Shown here: positions 53,516 through 62,158 of the stretch, piece after piece
How positions within the stretch are numbered: position 1 is the stretch's first letter
How the letters are laid out: the number at the start of each line of letters is the position of its first letter
Source of the DNA: Streptomyces sp. TLI_171
GTDB taxonomy: Bacteria > Actinomycetota > Actinomycetes > Streptomycetales > Streptomycetaceae
Length of the DNA stretch: 64,000 nt
Reading direction: 5' to 3'
NCBI RefSeq assembly: GCF_003610255.1
Contig: NZ_RAPS01000001.1
Span: 3,534,001 to 3,598,000, forward strand
The notes under the pieces: model-generated
The model's input: only the letters and a program-made list of their open reading frames with translations
The model's database searches: none
What the model was told of the DNA's origin: nothing
Program-made: the position numbers and the translations under genes

Positions 53516-54706
53516 ATGCACGCCACGCTGTTCCGCCAGGTCCGCCCGTTCGGCGGCCCGGTCACCGATCTGGTCGCCGTGGACGGCCTGCTGGCGACCG
53601 GGCTGCCGACGGGCGTCAGCCCCGCGGTGGTGGAGGGCGGCGGGCGGATCGCGCTGCCGACGCTGGTGGACGCCCACATCCACCCGGACAAGACCGGCTG
53701 GGGCGAGCCCTGGTACAGCCGCCGCCCGGCGGGCAGCCTGCCCGAGTACGTGGCGGGCGACGTCGACCTGTACCGCCGCCGGCGCACCCCGCTCGCCGAG
53801 CGGGCGCACCGCCTGCTCGCGCACGCCGTGACCCGCGGCACCCGCGCCGTCCGCGCGCACGTCGACGTCGCGCCCGTGTACGGGCTGGCGGGCGTGACGG
53901 GCCTGCGGGAGGCCGCCGCGCGGCTGGCGGGCCGGCTGGACGTGCAGTCGGTGGCGTTCCCGCAGCACGGCGTGCTGCGCACCCCGGGCGTGGCGGAGCT
54001 GCTGACCGAGGCCGCCCGGGAGCGCCTGGTGGACGCGGTCGGCGGCATCGACCCGGCCGGGTTCGACGGCGGCAGCGCGGACGGCCGCGAGCAGCTCGAC
54101 CTGCTGTTCGGCCTGGCCGAGCGGTACGGGGTGCTGCTGGACGTCCACCTGCACGACCGCGGAGCGACCGGTCTCGGCCCGCTGCGGGCGCTCGCCGCCC
54201 GCACCATGGCGGCGGGGCTGCAGGGCCGGGTGACGGTCAGCCACGCGTTCTGCGTGCCGGAGCTGGCCGGCGCCGAACTGGACGCGCTGGCCGAGCTGTT
54301 GGCGACGGCCGGGATCGCGCTCACCACGGTCGCCCCGTCCGCGCACCAGGTGCTGCCGTTCCGCGAACTGCGGGCCAGGGGGGTGCGGGTGGGCCTCGGC
54401 TCGGACGGGGTGCGGGACTCCTGGAGCCCGTACGGCAACGCCGACATGCTGCACCGCGCGCACCTGCTGGGCTGGACCACCGACGCCCGCACCGACCGGG
54501 ACCTGACGGACTGCCTGGAGCTGGCCGCGCACGGCGGCGCCGAGCTGCTGGGCCTGCCGAAGGCGGACCTGGCGCCGGGCTCGCCCGCCGACTTCCTGCT
54601 GGTGGACGGCGAGTGCACCCCGCAGGTGGTGGTCGACCTGCCGGCCCGCGACCTGGTGGTGAAGGCCGGCCGGGTGGTCGCCGAACACGGCGCGCTCGTC
54701 GACTGA
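53516..54706 (+). CDS. Cytosine-deaminase-like amidohydrolase (copy 1)
   Basis: A 396-residue metal-dependent hydrolase of the amidohydrolase superfamily. Metal ligands appear in DAHIHPDKT (residues 52-60), DVHLHD near residue 210, SHAFC near residue 243 and GSDGVRDSW near residue 297. The order matches CodA-type deaminases, but the usual Glu after the third His motif is replaced by HD, so the substrate may be another cyclic amide, triazine or creatinine-like compound. GGGAG lies before the ATG at 53516. Closely similar in layout to the copy at 56281. Confidence 0.85.
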   Translation: MHATLFRQVRPFGGPVTDLVAVDGLLATGLPTGVSPAVVEGGGRIALPTLVDAHIHPDKTGWGEPWYSRRPAGSLPEYVAGDVDLYRRRRTPLAERAHRLLAHAVTRGTRAVRAHVDVAPVYGLAGVTGLREAAARLAGRLDVQSVAFPQHGVLRTPGVAELLTEAARERLVDAVGGIDPAGFDGGSADGREQLDLLFGLAERYGVLLDVHLHDRGATGLGPLRALAARTMAAGLQGRVTVSHAFCVPELAGAELDALAELLATAGIALTTVAPSAHQVLPFRELRARGVRVGLGSDGVRDSWSPYGNADMLHRAHLLGWTTDARTDRDLTDCLELAAHGGAELLGLPKADLAPGSPADFLLVDGECTPQVVVDLPARDLVVKAGRVVAEHGALVD

Positions 54707-54717
54707 CGCCCGCCGCA

Positions 54718-54754
54718 ACGGCGGTGGCGCCCGGCGACCGGGCCCCACCGCCGT
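54718..54754. terminator. Hairpin between converging amidohydrolase and permease genes
   Basis: Arms at 54718-54734 and 54738-54754 pair with one mismatch around CGA. It can end transcripts from both directions. Confidence 0.75.
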
Positions 54755-54766
54755 CCGCGCGCCCGC

Positions 54767-56239
54767 TCAGTCGCGTTCGACATCGACCTCGGTCAGCCGG
54801 GCGAACCGCTCCGGGTCGGTGCGCCGGATCCGCCGGGCGACCAGCCAGCCGAGCGTGCCGACCACCGGGAGCGGAACCAGCAGCAGCCAGTTCACCAGGC
54901 CCGAACGGCCGGTCAGCAGATCGAAGTTGAAGAGCGCGAGCACGGTGAGCACGGCCAGCCCGGCGGCCGCCAGCAGCGGCGCCCAGACCACCCGGAACGC
55001 CGACAGCCCGCGCCGGTCCCGGCGGAAGAACGCGTACACCGCGACCGCCGCCAGCCCCTGCATCACCATGATGCCGAGCACGCCGACGCTGTTCGACCAG
55101 AGCAGCACCACCAGGTACGGGTCGACGGCGAGCACCGCGCCCAGGCCCACCACCAGCGCGTTGAACACCGACTGCACCAGCACCGCCGCCCCCGGCGACC
55201 CCGTGCGCGGCGTCACCCGGCCGAGCCGGCGCGGCAGCAGACCCTCCCGGCCGAGCGCGTACAGGTAGCGGGCCGCCGCATTGTGGAAGGCCAGCGCGGA
55301 GGCGAACGCCGAGACGATGATCAGCACGTGCATGGTGTCCGACAGCCACAGGCCGACGAACCGCTCGGCGGCCCGGAAGGTCAGGTCGGGACCGCCGTCC
55401 GCGCGGGCCTGCGCCACCGCCTCGTCGGTGCCGTAGGCGCCCATCACGATCCAGGTGCCCAGGGCGTAGAACACCGCCAGGAAGCCGATCGCGACGAAGG
55501 TCGCCCGCGGCACGGTGCGGGCCGGGTCGCGGGCCTCCTCGGCGTAGATCGCGGTCGCCTCGAAGCCGGTGAACGCGCCGATCACCAGCACGAACATGCC
55601 GGCGACGCCGGCCTGGGTGAGCAGTGAGGGGTCGAAGGACGCCGGGTCCAGCGCGGCCGTCCCCCGGTCGGCCAGCACCCCGCCCTCCATCAGCAGCAGC
55701 GACAGCACCTCCAGCACCAGGGCCACACCGAGCACCTTCGCCGACAGCGTGACCTTCAGCCAGCCGAGCACGCCGACCACCAGCACGCACGCCCCGGACA
55801 GCAGCCACCAGGGCACGTGCGCGCCGGTGCGCTGCTCGATGTGCCCGGCCGCGAAGTACCCGAACGCGGCCGCCACCCCCGGGGTGATCAGGTTGTAACT
55901 GACCACCGCCACATAGGCGGTGACCACCCCGAGGGTCCGGCCCAGCCCGCGCGCCACGTACGCGTAGAACGCGCCGGCGTTGCGCACGTACCGGCTCATC
56001 GCGGTGAACCCGGCGGCGAACAGCACCAGCAGCGCGCCGGAGATCAGGTACGCGGCGGGCGCGGACGCCCCGCCCACGCCGATCGCGAACGGGGCGATCC
56101 CGGCCAGCACGGTGAGCGGAGCGGCCGCGGCGACCACGAAGAACACCAGGTCGGTCGTCCCGATCAGGCCCTTCGCCAGCCGGTCCGGCGGCTCGGCGGC
56201 GGGCGGTCTGTCGGTGGCCGGGGAAGCGGGGAGGGTCAT
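54767..56239 (-). CDS. APC-family amino acid/nitrogen-compound permease
   Basis: A 490-residue transporter with about twelve helices of the APC superfamily. The first helix motif is GLIGTTDLVFFVVAAAAPLTV, and helix 6 contains FTGFEATAIYAEEARDP, both typical. It lies 41 bp downstream of a deaminase-like gene on the same strand, so it probably imports that enzyme's substrate. The ATG at 56239 follows GGAAGGA at a longish spacing. Confidence 0.88.
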   Translation of the reverse strand: MTLPASPATDRPPAAEPPDRLAKGLIGTTDLVFFVVAAAAPLTVLAGIAPFAIGVGGASAPAAYLISGALLVLFAAGFTAMSRYVRNAGAFYAYVARGLGRTLGVVTAYVAVVSYNLITPGVAAAFGYFAAGHIEQRTGAHVPWWLLSGACVLVVGVLGWLKVTLSAKVLGVALVLEVLSLLLMEGGVLADRGTAALDPASFDPSLLTQAGVAGMFVLVIGAFTGFEATAIYAEEARDPARTVPRATFVAIGFLAVFYALGTWIVMGAYGTDEAVAQARADGGPDLTFRAAERFVGLWLSDTMHVLIIVSAFASALAFHNAAARYLYALGREGLLPRRLGRVTPRTGSPGAAVLVQSVFNALVVGLGAVLAVDPYLVVLLWSNSVGVLGIMVMQGLAAVAVYAFFRRDRRGLSAFRVVWAPLLAAAGLAVLTVLALFNFDLLTGRSGLVNWLLLVPLPVVGTLGWLVARRIRRTDPERFARLTEVDVERD

Positions 56240-56280
56240 GGTGGGGGGTCCTTCCGAACAACGGGGGGTGTGGGGACGCC

Positions 56281-57516
56281 TCAACGAGCGGGCGCGGTGG
56301 GCCCGTTCAGGCGGTCGAGGACGGTGCGGCCGCGGTGCAGCACCAGCAGCCGCTCGGGGTGCGCCGCGACCGCCTCCGGCACCGAGTGCGCGGCGATCGC
56401 GACCAGGTTCGCGGGCCGCCCGACGGCGATGCCGTACTCGGCGACGCCCAGTGCCCTGGCGGCATCGGCAGTCGCCAACCCGGCTGCCAGCTGCAGTTCC
56501 TGATTGGTCATCAGCTCGGCCTGCAGGCCGATGATCGTGGTCCGCTCCAGCATGTCGGCGGTGCCGTACGGCCACCACGCGTCGCGGATGTTGTCCGAGC
56601 CGGCGAACACCAGCACGCCCAGTTCGTGCAGGCGCAGCACCGGCGGCATCGACCTGGCCGGGCCGTTGGTCAGCACGGCCACTCCCGCCCGCGCCAACGC
56701 CTGTGCGGTCCGGTCGAGTTCGCGGTCCTCCAGCTGACCCAGGCAGTACGCGTGACTGACCGCCACCCGCCCGCCCAGTCCCAGCGCCGCGGTCCGCGCG
56801 GCGATCGCCCGGAGCTGCGCCGCGCCCTGCGGGCCGCCGTCGTGCAGGTGGATGTCCACGCCCGCGCCGTGCCGCTCGGCCAGGCCGAACACCACGTCCA
56901 GCTGGCCGTCCACGTCGCCGTCGAACCCGAACGGGTCCAGTCCGCCGACCAGTTCGGCGCCCTCGCGGAGCGCCGCGTCCAGCAGCTCGGGCACCCCGGG
57001 CTCGGCGACCACGCCGCTCTGCGGGAACGCCACCAGCTGCACCTCGATCAGCTCCCGCACCCGCTCGCGGGCCTCCAGCACGGCGTACAGGTGGTCCAGC
57101 CCGGTGTCCGGATCCACGTCCACGTGCGAGCGGACGAAGCCGGTGCCCAGGGCCGCCATCCGCCGGGCCAGCGCCTCCGCCCGGTCCACCACCGGGACCC
57201 GGGCCGCCACCTCGCGGCGCAGCGTCCGCTCGGAGGCGATCTGCTCCCGCAGGTTCGCGGTGGCCCGGTGCGGCTGCCAGGGCGCGCCGAGGAAGGTCTT
57301 GTCGAGGTGGGCGTGCCCGTCCACCAGCGCCGGGAGCAGCAGTGCCCCGTCCAGCGCCAGCTCGCCCGGCGCGAGCGCCGCGGTCCGCTCGCGGCCGGGC
57401 GGCACGGGGGCCAGCCCGGCGATCCGGCCGTCCGAGATCCGCAGGTCGGCGCGGGTGCCGTCGGGGAGGGTGGCGTCCAGCAGCAGGTGCGGGCCTGGTG
57501 TCGGGCGGGCGCTCAC
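56281..57516 (-). CDS. Cytosine-deaminase-like amidohydrolase (copy 2)
   Basis: A 411-residue amidohydrolase paralogous to the gene at 53516. Metal motifs: DGHAHLDKT near residue 66, DIHLHDGG near residue 220, SHAYC near residue 252 and GSDNIRDAWWPYG near residue 306. The same HD pattern replaces the CodA Glu. The GTG at 57516 follows GAGGAG. It leads an operon with the permease and is divergent from the GntR regulator, with an operator-like palindrome between. A substrate such as a pyrimidine or hydantoin-like ring is inferred. Confidence 0.87.
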   Translation of the reverse strand: MSARPTPGPHLLLDATLPDGTRADLRISDGRIAGLAPVPPGRERTAALAPGELALDGALLLPALVDGHAHLDKTFLGAPWQPHRATANLREQIASERTLRREVAARVPVVDRAEALARRMAALGTGFVRSHVDVDPDTGLDHLYAVLEARERVRELIEVQLVAFPQSGVVAEPGVPELLDAALREGAELVGGLDPFGFDGDVDGQLDVVFGLAERHGAGVDIHLHDGGPQGAAQLRAIAARTAALGLGGRVAVSHAYCLGQLEDRELDRTAQALARAGVAVLTNGPARSMPPVLRLHELGVLVFAGSDNIRDAWWPYGTADMLERTTIIGLQAELMTNQELQLAAGLATADAARALGVAEYGIAVGRPANLVAIAAHSVPEAVAAHPERLLVLHRGRTVLDRLNGPTAPAR

Positions 57517-57564
57517 GGGCGGTTCTCCTCGGCTCGGCGACGGCGGGTGAGCGGTCAAGGTATC

Positions 57565-57581
57565 TGGTATACCGAATACCA
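57565..57581. promoter_or_regulatory. GntR/FadR-type operator
   Basis: TGGTAT and ATACCA form an inverted repeat around ACCGA in the divergent gap between the amidohydrolase and gntR genes. FadR-type GntR proteins bind TGGTnnnACCA-like sites, so this is the probable autoregulatory and operon-control operator. Confidence 0.65.
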
Positions 57582-57660
57582 AGCAAGAGATGTCCTGGCC
57601 CGATCTGGAATGATCAGGACCCTGCCCGCGCCGTCCGCCCGCTGCCGCCTGGAGCTCCCG

Positions 57661-58317
57661 ATGACCGACACCCCCGGCGACGCCCACCAGTCGCTGGCGG
57701 ACCTCGTCTACCTCCGGCTCCGCGAACGGATCATCGAGGGCGAGTACCCCTCCGGGCAGCGCCTGGTCGAACGGGAACTCGCCGACGGAATGGGTGTCTC
57801 CCGGATCCCCGTCCGCGAGGCCATGCAGCGCCTGGAACGCGAGGGCTTCCTCACCGTCCAGGCCCGCCGCGGCGCCGTGGTCGCCGACTTCGGGCCCGCC
57901 GACGCCGAGCACTTCTTCGCCGTCCGGGAGTCCCTGGAAGCCCTCGCCGCCAGCCTCGCCGCCCAGCACGCCACCGCCGCCGGCGTCCGCGACCTCGAAC
58001 GCATCCTGGTCCGCACCCGCAAGGCCGCCGAGGCGGGACGCCTGCGCGAGACGGTCAGCCTCAACGCCGACTTCCACCGGGAGATCGTCACCCTCTCCGG
58101 CAACCCCCTGCTCCGCGACATGATGGCCCCGCTGGACGGCCGCCTCCGCCGCCTGTTCCGCCTGACCACGGACGCCGACAGCGGCCTGCCCATGTGCACC
58201 GAGCACCAGCAGCTGCTCGACGCCATCAAGGCCCGCGACCCCGAAACCGCCGCCACCCTCGCCCGCCAGCACGTCGCCGGCACCCGCGCCTTCGCCCTGC
58301 GGACCCTCGGCGACTGA
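57661..58317 (+). CDS. GntR-family regulator, FadR (FCD) type
   Basis: A 218-residue regulator. The winged helix spans residues 12-75 with SRIPVREAMQRLEREGF as recognition region and ARRGAVVADF as wing; the FCD effector domain follows, with DFHREIV and ATLARQHV supplying conserved metal-site residues. The ATG at 57661 has GGAG six bases before it. It is divergent from the amidohydrolase-permease operon and likely represses it until the substrate or product is present. Codons are unusually rich in C-ending forms in its middle. Confidence 0.9.
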   Translation: MTDTPGDAHQSLADLVYLRLRERIIEGEYPSGQRLVERELADGMGVSRIPVREAMQRLEREGFLTVQARRGAVVADFGPADAEHFFAVRESLEALAASLAAQHATAAGVRDLERILVRTRKAAEAGRLRETVSLNADFHREIVTLSGNPLLRDMMAPLDGRLRRLFRLTTDADSGLPMCTEHQQLLDAIKARDPETAATLARQHVAGTRAFALRTLGD

Positions 58318-58465
58318 CGCCGCACACCGCTCCGGCTCCCACCCCAACTGCGCGAATGGCCGCGTAGTCCCCACCCCGGCGCACCCCCTCCTCATATGAT
58401 CGGAGCGACATGCGTCATCCTTGGTGGTGAAGTAGCACTGCCCAGACACCAGCAGGAGGAAGCTC

Positions 58466-59140
58466 GTGGACGACGTTCTGCGGCGCGCCGCGCTGTTCGC
58501 GGCACTCGACGACGACCAGGCTGCCGAGCTCCGCGCTTCCATGACCGAGGTGACGCTCGCCCGCGGTGAGTCGCTGTTCCACGAAGGCGACCCGGGCGAC
58601 CGGCTCTACGTCGTGGTCGAGGGCAAGGTCAAGCTGCACCGCGCCTCGCCGGACGGCCGCGAGAACATGCTCGCGGTGCTCGGCCCCAGCGAGATGATCG
58701 GCGAACTGTCGCTGTTCGACCCGGGCCCGCGCACCGCCACCGCCACCGCCCTCACCGAGGTCAAGCTCCTCGGCCTCGGCCACGGCGACCTGCTCCCGCT
58801 GCTGCACGCCCGCCCCGAGGTCTCCATCGCGCTGCTGCGGGCCATCGCCCGCCGGCTGCGCCGCACCAACGACGTGATGTCCGACCTGGTCTTCTCCGAC
58901 GTCCCCGGACGCGTGGCCAAGGCCCTGCTGGACCTCTCCCGCCGCTTCGGCGTCCAGTCCGACGAGGGCATCCACGTCGCCCACGACCTCACCCAGGAGG
59001 AGCTGGCCCAGCTGGTCGGCGCCTCCCGCGAGACGGTCAACAAGGCGCTCGCCGACTTCGCCGGCCGCGGCTGGCTCAAGCTGGAGGCCCGCGCCGTCGT
59101 CCTCCTGGACGTCGAACGCCTCTCCCGCCGCTCGCGCTGA
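58466..59140 (+). CDS. crp: Crp/Fnr-family global regulator
   Basis: A 224-residue cAMP receptor protein matching streptomycete Crp (SCO3571). The cyclic-nucleotide domain has EGDPGDRLYVVVEGKVKLH and GELSLFDPGPRTATA near residues 79-93, the C-helix follows, and the HTH has TQEELAQLVG and ASRETVNKAL near residue 190. It controls germination, development and antibiotic synthesis. CAGGAGGAA precedes the GTG start. A matching site lies upstream of acs. Confidence 0.96.
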   Translation: MDDVLRRAALFAALDDDQAAELRASMTEVTLARGESLFHEGDPGDRLYVVVEGKVKLHRASPDGRENMLAVLGPSEMIGELSLFDPGPRTATATALTEVKLLGLGHGDLLPLLHARPEVSIALLRAIARRLRRTNDVMSDLVFSDVPGRVAKALLDLSRRFGVQSDEGIHVAHDLTQEELAQLVGASRETVNKALADFAGRGWLKLEARAVVLLDVERLSRRSR

Positions 59141-59151
59141 ACCCACGACGC

Positions 59152-59191
59152 AACCGCGCCCGACCGCGCCGACGTGCACCCGGGCGCGGTT
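59152..59191 (+). terminator. Terminator hairpin after crp
   Basis: AACCGCGCCCG at 59152-59162 pairs perfectly with CGGGCGCGGTT at 59181-59191, with an 18-base loop, between crp and the converging hydrolase gene. Confidence 0.65.
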
Positions 59192-59224
59192 CCGCGTTCC
59201 CGGGCCCGGACGGGTCCGGCGGGC

Positions 59225-60091
59225 CTAGATCAGGCCACGGTCTTCCAGGTAGGTGAGCTGCGCGTGCACCGAGAGCTCGGCGGCCGGCCAGAGGGCGGGG
59301 TCGACGTCCGCGTAGACGCGGGCGACCACCTCGTGGGCGGTGCGGCAGCCGGCTTCGACGGCGGTCTCGACCTGCGCGAGGCGGGCCGCGCGGTGGGCGA
59401 GGTAGTAGTCGACGGCGCCGAGGGCGTCGGCGAGGACCGGCCCGTGGCCGGGCAGGACGGTGCGGACGCCGTGCTCCGAGGCCATCGCGTGCAGGCGGCG
59501 CAGCGAGTCGAGGTAGTCGCCGAGGCGGCCGTCGGGGTGGGCGACCATGGTGGTGCCGCGGCCGAGGACGGTGTCGCCGGTGAGGATCGCGCCGTCGGCC
59601 GGCAGGTGGAAGGTCAGCGAGTCCGAGGTGTGGCCGGGGGTGCCGACCACCCGGAGGTCGAGGCCGCCGATGTCGAGCCGCTGGCCGCCGTGCAGGCCCT
59701 CCTCGCCGAGCCGGTGCGCCGGGTCGAGGGCGCGGACGTCGGTGCCGGTGAGTTCGGCGAACCGGGCGGCGCCTTCCGCGTGGTCGGCGTGCCCGTGGGT
59801 GAGCAGGGTGAGGGCGATCCGCTTGCCCTGCTGTTCGGCGGTGCTGACGACCCGTCGCAGGTGGGCCTCGTCGAGCGGGCCGGGGTCGACGACCACGGCC
59901 AGGTCGGAGCCGGGTTCGGAGAGCAGCCAGGTATTGGTGCCGTCCAGCGTCATCGCGGACGGGTTGGGGGCGAGCACGCACTGGGCGCGCGGGGTCGCGA
60001 CCCCGCCGACGGTGTCGGCGGGGTCGCCCGGAAGCAGACCGCTCACGCGCCCGCCTCGCCAGCGCTCGGCAAGCGCTTCGCGCACGCGCAC
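59225..60091 (-). CDS. Metallo-beta-lactamase-fold hydrolase
   Basis: A hydrolase with THGHADH near residue 98, GTPGHTSDS near residue 150, GDTVLGRG and LPGHGPVL, the full set of zinc ligands of the LACTB2/glyoxalase-II-like group. A C-terminal winged-helix-like segment (TAHEVVARVY) is typical of LACTB2-type proteins. As drawn it has 288 residues from the GTG at 60091; conserved sequence begins near the internal GTG at about 60046, an alternative start. Located beside crp, as Rv3677c is. Confidence 0.88.
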   Translation of the reverse strand: MRVREALAERWRGGRVSGLLPGDPADTVGGVATPRAQCVLAPNPSAMTLDGTNTWLLSEPGSDLAVVVDPGPLDEAHLRRVVSTAEQQGKRIALTLLTHGHADHAEGAARFAELTGTDVRALDPAHRLGEEGLHGGQRLDIGGLDLRVVGTPGHTSDSLTFHLPADGAILTGDTVLGRGTTMVAHPDGRLGDYLDSLRRLHAMASEHGVRTVLPGHGPVLADALGAVDYYLAHRAARLAQVETAVEAGCRTAHEVVARVYADVDPALWPAAELSVHAQLTYLEDRGLI

Positions 60092-60119
60092 CTCATGATG
60101 GTGAGCTCACTCCGTTCGC

Positions 60120-60305
60120 TCATGCGGCGTCCGCCTCGGCCCGACTCAGTCGTCGCAGCGGGAGGGGCCGCACCAGCGCCCGGGTCAGTTCACGGACGAG
60201 CGTGCGGGTCTCGCCGGACGCGGTGCCGTCGCAGGCGGCGACGCGGGGGGTGAGGATGCGGGCGGGCATGGCCGAGGTCCGGCGAGCCACGTCGTTGTGG
60301 GTCAT
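60120..60305 (-). CDS. Small hypothetical protein with strong ribosome binding site
   Basis: A 61-residue Arg/Thr-rich protein (MTHNDVARRTSAMPARILTP at the start). AAGGAG lies six bases before the ATG and codons end mostly in G or C. No family recognised. It sits just upstream of the metallo-hydrolase gene on the same strand and probably shares its transcript. Confidence 0.6.
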   Translation of the reverse strand: MTHNDVARRTSAMPARILTPRVAACDGTASGETRTLVRELTRALVRPLPLRRLSRAEADAA

Positions 60306-60398
60306 CGGAGGTCTCCTTCCGGGTGTACGCAGTCGTTGTCGGTTACTGGGAAAGATACGGCTCGACGGGTGCCGGGCGATCGTTCCGGGGGAAGGTTC

Positions 60399-61241
60399 TC
60401 ATGCCGGGAACACGCCGTCGATAGTCAGCTCGTCGTACCCCGACCAGCGAACTGTCATGCGTTCACCGGCCAGCTCGGCCCGCCCGAGCACCGGCGTGAC
60501 CTTGCGGTCCGCGGCGGCGGCCAGCGCCTCGGCCGCGGTCCGCACCGGGAGCAGTTCGCGCAGCACGGTGACGGTCGGCGGCAGCATGCCGAACTCGCTC
60601 GCGGCGAAGCCCGCGACGGCGTCGGCGGGCGTGAGCCAGGCGACCCGGTCGGCCTCCCCGACGGTGTCGGCGGCGGCCTGGCCGGGCGGCAGCGCGGCGA
60701 CGAAGAACCAGGTGTCGAAGCGGCGTTCCTCGAACTCGGGGGTGACCCAGCGGGCCCAGGCGGCCAGCAGGTCGCTGCGCAGCACCAGCCGGTGCTCCGT
60801 CAGGAACTCGGCGAGGGACAGCTCGTGGGACTCCAGTGCGGCGCGTTCGGCGGCCCAGTCCCGGGCCTCGACCAGGGTCTGCGCGTCCGGTCCGGCCAGC
60901 AGGACGCCGGCCTCCTCGAAGGTCTCCCGGACGGCGGCGCAGACCACCGCGCAGGCGGTCGCCTCGTCCACGCCGAGCCGCTCGGCCCAGTCGGCGGTGG
61001 ACGGCCCGGCCCAGGGCGGCCGGACCTCGCGGTCGCGCGGGTCGACGCCGCCACCGGGGTAGGCGTACATGCCGCCGGCGAAGGCCATCGTGGTGCGCCG
61101 CCGCAGCAGGTAGGCCTGCGGGCCGGCCGCGCCGTCGCGCAGCAGCACCACCGTGGCGGAGGGCTTGGCCGGGGCGGGAGTGAGCTCCCCCGCGGCCAGG
61201 GCGCGGATTCGGGCGGGCCAGGACGGCGGCATCTGCGGCAT
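60399..61241 (-). CDS. Nudix hydrolase family protein
   Basis: A 280-residue Nudix-fold protein. After a 30-residue leader comes ATVVLLRDGAAGPQAYLLRR and YAYPGGGVDPRD, then RETFEEAGVLLAG, the Nudix box with its glutamates, interrupted by an insertion relative to the canonical spacing, as in NUDT19-like enzymes. The substrate is unknown, possibly CoA esters. The ATG at 61241 is used; a GTG two codons upstream is equal. No clear ribosome binding site. Confidence 0.85.
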   Translation of the reverse strand: MPQMPPSWPARIRALAAGELTPAPAKPSATVVLLRDGAAGPQAYLLRRRTTMAFAGGMYAYPGGGVDPRDREVRPPWAGPSTADWAERLGVDEATACAVVCAAVRETFEEAGVLLAGPDAQTLVEARDWAAERAALESHELSLAEFLTEHRLVLRSDLLAAWARWVTPEFEERRFDTWFFVAALPPGQAAADTVGEADRVAWLTPADAVAGFAASEFGMLPPTVTVLRELLPVRTAAEALAAAADRKVTPVLGRAELAGERMTVRWSGYDELTIDGVFPA

Positions 61242-61325
61242 GTTCACGGATGTTAACCGGCGGCGCGCCGCACCGGAACAACCGTCCCGGCTGCGGGCGG
61301 AGCACCCCGCCCCGCCGACGTGCAG

Positions 61326-61357
61326 GGGGCCCGCCACCGCGAACGGCGACGGGCCCC
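61326..61357. terminator. Possible hairpin downstream of RidA
   Basis: GGGGCCCG at 61326-61333 pairs with CGGGCCCC at 61350-61357, with a small inner stem capped by CGAA. It could end the leftward RidA transcript before the Nudix gene. Confidence 0.45.
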
Positions 61358-61373
61358 GCGGGGCCGGCCGGGA

Positions 61374-61838
61374 TCAGTCCCGGATCCGGACCATCAGCTC
61401 GACCTCGACCGGCGCGTCCAGCGGGAGCACCGCCACGCCGACGGCGCTGCGGGCGTGCACGCCCTTGTCGCCGAAGACCTGGCCCAGCAGCTCGCTGGTG
61501 CCGTTGACCACGCCGGGCTGGCCGGTGAAGTCGGGGGCGGAGGCGACGAAGCCGACCACCTTGACCACCTGCTCGACCTTGTCCAGGTCGCCGATCACGG
61601 ACTTCACGGCGGCCAGCGCGTTCAGCGCGCAGATCTGCGCGAGCTCCTTGGCCTCCTCGGCGGTGACCTCGGCGCCGACCTTGCCGCTGGAGCGGAGCGT
61701 GCCGCCGACGAACGGCAGCTGCCCGGAGGTCATCACGTAGTGGCCGGTGCGCACCGCCGGAACGTACGCGGCCACCGGGGCGGCGACCTCGGGCAGGGTC
61801 AGCCCGAGCTCGGCGAGCTTCTGCTCGACCTTGCCCAT
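61374..61838 (-). CDS. RidA/YjgF-family protein
   Basis: A 154-residue RidA-like protein: GHYVMTSGQLPFVGG, then EEAKELAQICALNALAAVKSVIGDLDKV, and VEVELMVRIRD at the end. RidA proteins hydrolyse reactive enamine/imine intermediates from amino acid catabolism; the catalytic Arg of true RidA is not certain here, where the sequence is of the longer actinobacterial type (Rv3678c). GAAGGAG precedes the ATG at 61838. It follows the DUF4177 gene by two bases. Confidence 0.9.
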   Translation of the reverse strand: MGKVEQKLAELGLTLPEVAAPVAAYVPAVRTGHYVMTSGQLPFVGGTLRSSGKVGAEVTAEEAKELAQICALNALAAVKSVIGDLDKVEQVVKVVGFVASAPDFTGQPGVVNGTSELLGQVFGDKGVHARSAVGVAVLPLDAPVEVELMVRIRD

Positions 61839-61840
61839 GA

Positions 61841-61996
61841 CTACTCCTTCTCCCGCTTCAGGTACGCCACCAACTGCTCCGGGTTCGGCCCGGGGACGAC
61901 CTGGACGAGCTCCCAGCCGTCCTGGCCCCAGGTGTCGAGGATCTGCTTGGTGGCGTGCACGAGGAGCGGCACGGTGACGTATTCCCACTTGGTCAT
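61841..61996 (-). CDS. DUF4177 small protein
   Basis: A 51-residue protein, MTKWEYVTVPLL at the start and GWELVQVVPGPNPEQLVAYL later, the DUF4177 pattern. Function unknown. The ATG at 61996 is preferred because the conserved sequence starts there; upstream codons to 62038 lack support. Two bases separate it from RidA. Confidence 0.85.
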   Translation of the reverse strand: MTKWEYVTVPLLVHATKQILDTWGQDGWELVQVVPGPNPEQLVAYLKREKE

Positions 61997-62158
61997 GGGG
62001 GTGACTCTAGCCGCCCGGGGCGGTGTGAGGTGGCACACAAAGCGGGCATGATTCGCCCCGGGCGCCGGGATGCTCCCGGCATCCGGCGCGCTCGCTGGTT
62101 ACCCTCGCGTTGAGGGGCACCTCGGGCGCCCGCGGAGAGCGACGGACGGAGAGCGGGC

